Under the pieces are notes generated by a model, which saw only the letters and a list, made by a program, of their open reading frames with translations, was not told the origin of the DNA and searched no databases. Shown here piece by piece: positions 1 through 5,296 of a stretch of DNA of 23,655 bases. The stretch spans positions 1 through 23,655 of the forward strand of contig URHE01000026.1 in assembly GCA_900547595.1 (NCBI GenBank), in the 5' to 3' direction. Both the position numbers and the translations under genes were made by a program. Source of the DNA: an uncultured Desulfovibrio sp. (lineage in GTDB: Bacteria > Desulfobacterota > Desulfovibrionia > Desulfovibrionales > Desulfovibrionaceae). Numbering within the stretch: the stretch's first letter is position 1; each line of letters opens with the position of its first letter.

Positions 1-469
1 CGCAAAAAAGGATGAAGACGGCAATTACTGGATACTGGGGCGCATGGACGACACGATCAATGTCTCGGGCCACCGTCTCTCCACGGTGGAGATAGAATCC
101 GTTCTGGCGGCCCATCCGGCGGTGGGGGAGGCGGCTGTGGTGCCTGTTCCTCACGCGATCAAGGGCGAAGCCATCTATGCCTATGTGGCGCTCCGGGGCG
201 AAGTGGACTGGACGGAAGACCTGCGGAACGAACTGCGGGACTGGGTGCGGAAAAATATCGGGGCCCTGGCCAGCCCGGAACGCATCCAGTTTGTGGAAAA
301 CATGCCCAAGACGCTTTCAGGAAAGATCGTCCGGCGCCTGTTGCGGAAGATCGCGTCAGGGGAGGCCCTGGAAAACCTTGGGGACACGTCAACCATCGCG
401 CGGCCGGAAGTCCTGGAGGATATCCATCGCGCCTGGCTCCGTCTTGAGGCCGGACAGGGCGAAAAATAG
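1..469 (+). CDS. acs: Acetyl-CoA synthetase, C-terminal part (5' end outside window)
   Basis: This is the last 155 residues of an acyl-activating (ANL superfamily) enzyme; the reading frame is open from base 2 and the gene begins before the window. The sequence shows the hinge and C-terminal domain: a GRMDD-TINVSGHR motif (A8 region), the AEIES-like segment TVEIESVLAAHPAV, the IKGEAIYAYV segment, and near the end PKTLSGKIVRRLLRKIA. In AMP-forming acetyl-CoA synthetases the lysine of that SGK motif is catalytic for adenylation and is the site of regulatory acetylation. The family converts acetate, ATP and CoA to acetyl-CoA via acetyl-AMP in the cytoplasm. The GDTSTIARPEVLEDI tail fits Acs better than propionyl-CoA synthetase, but without the N-terminal acyl pocket the substrate stays uncertain. 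The gene ends in TAG and converges on the next gene over a 73-nt gap holding a strong hairpin. Confidence 0.9.
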   Translation, partial: AKKDEDGNYWILGRMDDTINVSGHRLSTVEIESVLAAHPAVGEAAVVPVPHAIKGEAIYAYVALRGEVDWTEDLRNELRDWVRKNIGALASPERIQFVENMPKTLSGKIVRRLLRKIASGEALENLGDTSTIARPEVLEDIHRAWLRLEAGQGEK

Positions 470-481
470 CCGCGGCCCATG

Positions 482-515
482 CGCGCGCAGACGCCGGAGC
501 GGCCCCGCGTCTGCG
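482..515. terminator. Hairpin between convergent acs and hydrolase genes
   Basis: An 11-bp perfect inverted repeat (482-492 with 505-515, arm CGCGCAGACGC) encloses a 12-nt loop in the gap between two convergent genes. Neither side has a U-tract, so it is not a textbook intrinsic terminator. Its position suggests it blocks or stabilises both transcripts. Confidence 0.5.
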
Positions 516-542
516 CGTGCTCGACCGCAAACGCAACGGGCT

Positions 543-1070
543 TCAGGAAGCGCGCCGCAGGATCTCTTCGGTGGTGGTCAGATGCCCGAACGCCCCAAGA
601 ATATCCACGATATGCTCTTTCATGTCCTGTTCATCAAAGCGGGCCGAGCGCTTTGCGCATGTGGCGTCAGCAACGAAGGTAAAATCATAGCCGCGATGAT
701 GGGCGTCGATCATGGTTGACAGGCAGCACATGCTTGTGCCGTATCCGGCGATGATGACTTCCTCGTGCCGGTATTTATCCACCAGGGCCTGAAACTCGCG
801 GCAGGAAAAGCAGGAAAAGTTTGACTTCACCATGCTTTCCTCCCCTTCCTGCGGGCCAAAGCCGTCTATGAACTCCGCATAGGGGCTTCCATAGGTGAAG
901 CACATGGAATTCTGCTCATGGCGCATATGCGCTATTTTCCAGTCATGCGCCCTGGCATGGGCCAGGAGTTTTTGCAGATTTTCCAGCGAAGGGCCGATGG
1001 TTTCAAGATAAAAGGGGCGTCCTTTCGTCACATACTCTTTTTGCGCATCCACAATGACCAGAACAGGCAT
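543..1070 (-). CDS. Isochorismatase-family cysteine hydrolase
   Basis: This is a 175-residue single-domain protein of the isochorismatase-like fold, about the normal family length. The family triad is visible: Asp8 in VIVDAQKEY at the end of the first strand, Lys82 in VKSNFS, and the nucleophile Cys115 in GTSMCC, followed by a helix and then the DAHHRGYDFTFVADAT segment typical of these enzymes. Members hydrolyse isochorismate, nicotinamide, N-carbamoyl compounds or ureido compounds; nothing here identifies the substrate. The usual TxxCV motif reads TSMCC, giving adjacent cysteines. The ATG at 1070 is preceded by AAGGAG about 6 nt upstream, which fixes the start. No signal peptide, so it is cytoplasmic. 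It appears monocistronic: a terminator for fabZ lies upstream and the convergent acs downstream. Confidence 0.85.
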   Translation of the reverse strand: MPVLVIVDAQKEYVTKGRPFYLETIGPSLENLQKLLAHARAHDWKIAHMRHEQNSMCFTYGSPYAEFIDGFGPQEGEESMVKSNFSCFSCREFQALVDKYRHEEVIIAGYGTSMCCLSTMIDAHHRGYDFTFVADATCAKRSARFDEQDMKEHIVDILGAFGHLTTTEEILRRAS

Positions 1071-1108
1071 GTCCGCTCCTTGGCAGGTTTCCTCGGCATC
1101 CGCGTCAG

Positions 1109-1137
1109 CATATATCTGTGCCGACGGTACAGGAGAA
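1109..1137 (-). promoter_or_regulatory. Candidate promoter for the isochorismatase-like gene
   Basis: On the minus strand TATATG (1114-1109) lies 17 nt downstream of TTCTCC (1137-1132). The -10 matches 4 of 6 sigma-70 positions, but the -35 matches only 3 of 6. It sits between the fabZ terminator and the start at 1070, where a promoter is needed. A weak call. Confidence 0.25.
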
Positions 1138-1244
1138 TCTGATTAAAAGAAAGAGCTGTCCGGGATGGCCGCGTGTCGCTGGGCGCCGGGAAGCGGGCGC
1201 CCGGAAAACCGGGGCACCAGCGCCCCCGCAATGCCGGAAACCGC

Positions 1245-1291
1245 AAAAAAACGCCCGCCTGATCTGCCGCGCGTGGCACATCAGGCGGGCG
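1245..1291 (-). terminator. Rho-independent terminator of fabZ
   Basis: Minus-strand transcription leaving fabZ (stop at 1320) meets a 12-bp perfect stem (1291-1280 with 1263-1252, arm CGCCCGCCTGAT on the plus strand). The 16-nt loop can form a further short TGCC/GGCA stem. Seven U residues follow (plus-strand A-run 1245-1251). This is a complete intrinsic terminator and ends the envelope block. Confidence 0.93.
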
Positions 1292-1319
1292 CACCTGTCA
1301 GGAACCCCCGCGTGCGCGC

Positions 1320-1784
1320 TCAGGGCCTGTCGCCGATGGCGGCGGTGATCTGCGCTTCGGCCGCCAGCTTGCCGTCCACATAGGCGCGCGCTTCCATTTT
1401 GCAGAGCCTGAGTTTCATGCGCATATTGCCGCACTCAAGGTCAAGCCTGTCTCCGGGAACCACCTGGCGGCGGAATTTGACGCCATCAAGGCCGGTGAAG
1501 AGAAAGAGTTTGCCGTCAAGGTCTCCCATGCCGGCAGCGGCGAGCAGGCCGCCGGTCTGCGCCAGCGCTTCAAGGATCAGTACGCCCGGCATGATGGGGA
1601 CGCCGGGAAAATGCCCCTGAAAAAACGGCTCGTTGACGCTGACGTTCTTGTAGGCGCGGATATGCGAACCCGGCACGCATTCCACGACGCGATCCACAAG
1701 AAGAAAGGGATAACGGTGGGGCAGGAGGGAAAGGATGCGCTGGATGTCCATGGTTTGCGCGTCTGCCGCGGGGGACTGGCTCAT
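1320..1784 (-). CDS. fabZ: 3-hydroxyacyl-[acyl-carrier-protein] dehydratase FabZ
   Basis: The 154-residue product has the hot-dog-fold dehydratase signature: LPHRYPFLLVDRV near residues 21-33, then GHFPGVPIMPGVLILEALAQ with catalytic His58 and Glu72. FabZ removes water from 3-hydroxyacyl-ACP in type II fatty acid synthesis and helps balance supply of the hydroxyacyl chains used for lipid A. The ATG at 1784 has a GGAG 6 nt upstream; the in-frame ATG at 1751 has no comparable site. The frame stays open further upstream over skp sequence, but that part is low-complexity Arg/Ser/Pro shadow. The gene follows skp, as in many Gram-negatives, but lpxD and lpxA are not beside it, and a terminator lies between skp and fabZ. 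I see no convincing promoter in the 66 nt between that terminator and the start. Confidence 0.96.
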   Translation of the reverse strand: MSQSPAADAQTMDIQRILSLLPHRYPFLLVDRVVECVPGSHIRAYKNVSVNEPFFQGHFPGVPIMPGVLILEALAQTGGLLAAAGMGDLDGKLFLFTGLDGVKFRRQVVPGDRLDLECGNMRMKLRLCKMEARAYVDGKLAAEAQITAAIGDRP

Positions 1785-1850
1785 GGTTGGCTCCGTGGGA
1801 TAATGGGGATGATGCCGGGGCGGAACGGGGCACCGGCAGCGGGCGCCAGC

Positions 1851-1877
1851 AAAAAGCCTCCCGCGCGGGGAGGCTTT
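1851..1877 (-). terminator. Rho-independent terminator between skp and fabZ
   Basis: A 10-bp perfect stem with a 5-nt loop (1853-1862 with 1868-1877, arm AAAGCCTCCC) is followed on the minus strand by a run of five U. It starts 10 nt beyond the skp stop. It would limit read-through into fabZ, so either fabZ has its own promoter or this element sets a lower fabZ level. Confidence 0.88.
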
Positions 1878-1887
1878 GCGTCCGGAC

Positions 1888-2445
1888 TTACTTCTTGTCG
1901 GCCTTGCCGCTCTTTTCGGGCTTTTTCTTTTCCTTGTAGAGCTTGTTGACCTCGGCGAGCACATCCTGGGTGAGGTCCATGGACTGATCGGCATAGAGAA
2001 CGCCGCCCGCCGTGACGTCAACCACGAAGTTGAAGCCCTTGGCGCGGGCCACTTCGTAAGTGGCGCTGAAAACCAGGGTCACCATGTCCTGGCGCAGCTT
2101 GATTTCGTCCTGCTCCACCTTGCGGAGGAAATTGCGGGTTTTCTGGTCCAGTTCCTGCTTGGCGCGGATAAAGGCAAGCTTTTTCTCTTCGCTGGCCTTG
2201 GGGTTCTTGAGGGCTTCAGCCTGCTTCTTGAGCGATTCGCCCTGCTTTTCAAGGCTGGCCCGCTCCTTGCCGTACTTGCTTTCCATCTGTTCCTTGGCGG
2301 CCTTGGCGGGGTCGCTCTGCGTGGCAACGGTCTGCATGTCCACAACGCCGATCTTGGCGGCAGGCACGGATGACGCGTCCGCCGCGAGCGCCGGCGCCGA
2401 CATGAGCAGGCAGGCGGCAAGAATCATCAGAACACTATTGCGCAT
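1888..2445 (-). CDS. skp: OmpH/Skp-family periplasmic chaperone
   Basis: This 185-residue protein has an N-terminal signal peptide (hydrophobic residues 4-20, likely cut after APALA) and a mature part starting AKIGVVDMQTV, the typical OmpH/Skp opening. A long charged helical region (about residues 45-130, rich in Lys, Glu and Gln) should form the coiled-coil tentacles of the trimer. The end returns to a strand segment (GFNFVVDVTAGGVLYAD) and a Lys-rich tail. Skp binds unfolded outer-membrane proteins in the periplasm and delivers them toward BamA. The ATG at 2445 is chosen because AGGAG lies about 8 nt upstream and the signal peptide starts there; the longer frame has no such support. Neighbours are the cell-wall amidase upstream and fabZ downstream, in the remodelled bamA-skp-fabZ order. 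Confidence 0.93.
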   Translation of the reverse strand: MRNSVLMILAACLLMSAPALAADASSVPAAKIGVVDMQTVATQSDPAKAAKEQMESKYGKERASLEKQGESLKKQAEALKNPKASEEKKLAFIRAKQELDQKTRNFLRKVEQDEIKLRQDMVTLVFSATYEVARAKGFNFVVDVTAGGVLYADQSMDLTQDVLAEVNKLYKEKKKPEKSGKADKK

Positions 2446-2504
2446 CGAGGTTCTCCTTACAAATGACTGTGCGTGATGCCATGGGAAATGGTGCCACCTC
2501 TGCA

Positions 2505-2532
2505 GCACCGGCGCACCGGAAAGCACCGGCGC
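2505..2532. repeat. Triple GCACCGG direct repeat upstream of skp
   Basis: GCACCGG occurs at 2505, 2513 and 2523. The first and third copies extend to the 10-mer GCACCGGCGC. They lie 60-87 nt upstream of the skp start within the 161-nt gap after the amidase gene. The array could be a protein-binding site or chance in GC-rich DNA. Confidence 0.4.
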
Positions 2533-2606
2533 GAAAAACGCGCGCAACGCCCGCGCAACCTGGAACCGGCTGTGCGGCGATGAGCGCGCAAGGCTGCAAA
2601 CCGGGG

Positions 2607-4949
2607 CTACATAGCATCAGAGGGGGAGGCAGTCAAGGAATTCTCAGCGGTGCGCCGCTTGAGGAGGCGGTCTCTGTAGGCGAGGATGCCTTCGGCAAGC
2701 CCTTCGGCAAGGGCATGCCGGTACGCACTCCTGCCCAGGTTCCGCGCTTCGTCACGATTGGTGCAATAGCCGAGTTCCACCAGGATGGCCGGCATTTGCG
2801 CGCCAAGCAGCACATGGAAGGGGGCGGCTTTCACGCCGTTGTTCCTGACGGCATATTCCCGGCGCTTGAGCCGGAACATGGAAAGGCGCTGGATGTCACC
2901 GGCAAGGCGGCGTGATTCCTCAACGCGCGCGCTGAGCATGACATCGGCAAGCATGCACTGCATGTCGCCGAGGCGGCGGTCACTGCCGGCGTTTTCCAGC
3001 ATGGCCACCCGCGCTGCCTGCGGATTGCTGGCCAGATCAAGATAATACGTTTCAAAGCCGTTGATCTGGGCGTTGTCATTGGCATTGACATGGATGGACA
3101 CGAACAGGTCGGCCCGTTCCGCATTGGCCTTTCGTGTGCGCTCGCTCAGGGAGACGGAAACATCCTTGCGGCGGCTGTAGGCGACTTCAAGGCCATTGGA
3201 CTCAAGCAGACGGCCGAGGCGCAGGGCCACATCGAGGGTGATCATCCGTTCCAGAACGTCATTATGGCTCGTGCCGGGGTCTTTGCCGCCGTGACCGGCG
3301 TCAATAAAGACTTTGCGCACAGTGAGCCCGAGCTGGCTCGCCATGTCGGAGACCTGTCGGGTCTTGAGCGCCGCCGCGCGCCGCACCGGCAGCTGCTGAT
3401 CGTCATCGGCCTCCGCATAGCCCTGGCGGCCGGCCTCCTTGCCCTTGCGCGGCAACCTGGCCTTGCCCGCCGCCACGCTGAGAACGATACGGCAGGGGTC
3501 ATCCTCGCTGCGCGTGTCGAAACGGCGCACTTCACGGAAGTCGAACTGCAGGGTGGCGCCCCCCTGTTTGCGGTCGCGCACGCGCACCGCCTGGAGCAGA
3601 CTGCCGCGCACGGTAACGCCCTTCCGGACATCATTGACCACGCGCGCATCCGCAAAATCCAGGAAGAGGCGTGCCGGAACGCCCTGGCTGCTTTCCACGA
3701 GCCGTGTGCTGAACTGGGCGGGCGCGCTCATCTCCAGCACGATCTCCACAAGATTCCGGTTGGGCGAATCCCAGGAAAGCACCTGAAGTTCCGGAGGCTC
3801 GGCGTTGCGGCGCCGTGCCGGGGTCTCTTCCCCCTCATCAAGAAGGGCGGTCCGGAGGCGCCGCGCCTCGGCGGCCATATCGCCTTTGGGATAGGTGTCC
3901 AGAAGGGTTTCCAGCAGCGCCAGCGCCTTTTCCCTGCCGGAAGCGCGCCCCGCGTGAAGGCGGGCGGCGGCCAGGAGGGCATCGTCGGCAACGGCGCTTT
4001 GGGGATGTTTGGCCGCCACTTCCTGATAAAGTTTCTGGGCCTGGGTGAAGTCCGCGGAAAGGTTGGAGCAACGGGCCAGCGATTCCTGGCAGGCCGCCGC
4101 ATGGAAGAGCGCACCGGCAGCCAGGGGCGGTTTTTTGCCGTTTTGCGCAATGCGCAGAAACTCCTCGCGCAGGTCCTCCCAGGGCTGGCGCCAGCACGCC
4201 TTGACCGGATCGCCGCGAAGCGCGGCCATGCGGGACTTTGCCGCCCGGTATTTGAGCGGAAGGTCATTTCCCGTGGCGGGGGAGGCGGCAGCCCTGGCGG
4301 CGACTGTCGCCGCGGGCGGGTCTTCCCGGGCCTCACGGCGGGAGGCGGCGGCCACGGCCTCCGGCGCGGTGCGCCCCTTGGCAGAGGCTTGAAGCGCTTT
4401 TTCCAGGGCCGTGGCCTCGGCGATCATGTCACCCTTGGGGTACTGCTTTTTCAGGCGCGCCAGCAGGGCAAGCGCGCCCTTGTCGTCCCGCAGCCATGCC
4501 GCGCGCAGGCGCGCGGCGCGAAAGAGCGCATCGTCGGCAAGGCGGCTGCCCGCATGCCGGAGCGCGAGGGTTTCATAGCATTCCACGGCCTTGCGGGCGT
4601 CGGATTTGGCAAAAGAACGGCTGGCGAGCTCTTCAAGGCTTTCGGCGGCGCGGAACAGGGCGGCGGCGCGGTTGGGCCATGCCGGGTCGGCATCGTAAAT
4701 GGAGCGGAATTCTCCGGCAAGTTTTTCCCACGGCTCCCGCAGCTTGCTGTTTTTTTCATCGCGCTTGAGATTGATGATGCCGGCCTTGGCCGCGGCATAG
4801 CGTTTTTCCGTGGGCGGAAGGCCGCTGTATCCCGAATCATAGCAGCAAATCACCAGCAGGCAGATGGCGAACACAAAGGCCAGTGGCGGCGCGAGTCGTC
4901 GGGACAGGGCCTTTTCCTGGGAGTGTTGTGCGCTGCGGCTGGTGTTCAC
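2607..4949 (-). CDS. N-acetylmuramoyl-L-alanine amidase with duplicated TPR-like module and AMIN domain
   Basis: From the GTG at 4949 the product is about 780 residues. Order: a short basic N-terminus, one hydrophobic anchor (about 19-36), two related TPR-like helical modules (about 50-185 and 232-369) joined by an Ala-rich linker, an AMIN domain (388-492), a basic linker, and an Amidase_3 catalytic domain (546-759). The zinc ligands His553 (IDAGHGG), Glu567 and His620 (VSIHVNA) and catalytic Glu725 (ILVELGY) are present. The family cleaves the amide bond between MurNAc and the stem peptide; AMIN domains target such enzymes to the septum or wall. The anchor faces the periplasm; its LVIC is a poor lipobox. 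The start is uncertain: GTG 4949 has a weak CGAGAG upstream, and the frame is open to a TTG at 5066. It stands between bamA and skp, a non-standard place. Confidence 0.9.
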   Translation of the reverse strand: MNTSRSAQHSQEKALSRRLAPPLAFVFAICLLVICCYDSGYSGLPPTEKRYAAAKAGIINLKRDEKNSKLREPWEKLAGEFRSIYDADPAWPNRAAALFRAAESLEELASRSFAKSDARKAVECYETLALRHAGSRLADDALFRAARLRAAWLRDDKGALALLARLKKQYPKGDMIAEATALEKALQASAKGRTAPEAVAAASRREAREDPPAATVAARAAASPATGNDLPLKYRAAKSRMAALRGDPVKACWRQPWEDLREEFLRIAQNGKKPPLAAGALFHAAACQESLARCSNLSADFTQAQKLYQEVAAKHPQSAVADDALLAAARLHAGRASGREKALALLETLLDTYPKGDMAAEARRLRTALLDEGEETPARRRNAEPPELQVLSWDSPNRNLVEIVLEMSAPAQFSTRLVESSQGVPARLFLDFADARVVNDVRKGVTVRGSLLQAVRVRDRKQGGATLQFDFREVRRFDTRSEDDPCRIVLSVAAGKARLPRKGKEAGRQGYAEADDDQQLPVRRAAALKTRQVSDMASQLGLTVRKVFIDAGHGGKDPGTSHNDVLERMITLDVALRLGRLLESNGLEVAYSRRKDVSVSLSERTRKANAERADLFVSIHVNANDNAQINGFETYYLDLASNPQAARVAMLENAGSDRRLGDMQCMLADVMLSARVEESRRLAGDIQRLSMFRLKRREYAVRNNGVKAAPFHVLLGAQMPAILVELGYCTNRDEARNLGRSAYRHALAEGLAEGILAYRDRLLKRRTAENSLTASPSDAM

Positions 4950-5296
4950 TGCGGCTCTCGTGGTTCCGGTGTGGCGACAGGGGCGCAGGCGCCTTTGCCT
5001 GGCATCACGTCGCTTTGGGCGGGTACGTCCTTGCCGGAGTTTACACCGCCAGAGGTAAAGACGCAAAAGCAGTTGCGGGACCGCATGGCGGGGCCGCAGC
5101 CTGCTCCCGATTTCGGGAGCGGCGGCCTCACGCGGCCCTGGGCGCGGTTGCCTGTTGAGGTTATCGTCCGATTTCCGGCGCGCTTAAGGGCGGCAGGAAG
5201 CGGACAAGACCCTGCTGATTAAGCACATTTCATGCCAGAAAGGCCGCCGTGACGTGCACGACGGCCTTTCCTGATCAGGCGGGGCGGGGTTTTTGA
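4950..5296. other. 347-nt gene-poor gap between bamA and the amidase gene
   Basis: I see no recognisable gene here. It holds the bamA terminator (5238-5270) and a perfect 8-bp hairpin with a 2-nt loop (5103-5120, arm GCTCCCGA). Short frames run on both strands, but none has a convincing ribosome site. The plus-strand frame ending near 5222 uses many codons that are rare in the neighbouring genes. A weak minus-strand promoter candidate for the amidase (TTGCGT, 17 nt, TAAACT) lies near 5040-5068. The rest is probably 5' untranslated and promoter DNA of the amidase gene. Confidence 0.5.
5238..5270 (-). terminator. Probable terminator of bamA
   Basis: A 13-bp stem with one mismatch (5238-5250 with 5258-5270, arm beginning GAAAGGCCG) and a 7-nt loop lies 26 nt past the bamA stop. 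On the minus strand the stem ends in CUUUC, so the U-tract is short. It probably ends the lipoprotein-to-bamA transcript. Confidence 0.7.

Noticed and set aside
1785..2021. Long N-terminal extension of FabZ
   Set aside because: The frame continues over the skp gene and terminator with Arg/Ser/Pro-rich sequence. The ATG at 1784 has a ribosome site and gives the normal family length.
2480..2496. Sigma-54-like TGGCAC box upstream of skp
   Set aside because: The minus-strand TGGCAC at 2496-2491 is not followed by a TTGC element at the required spacing.
3090..5222. A 710-codon plus-strand open frame
   Set aside because: It lies antisense to the amidase gene, whose zinc and catalytic motifs are intact. 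It has no family motif. High GC leaves few stops on the opposite strand. Only its last part (beyond 4950) is free of that gene.
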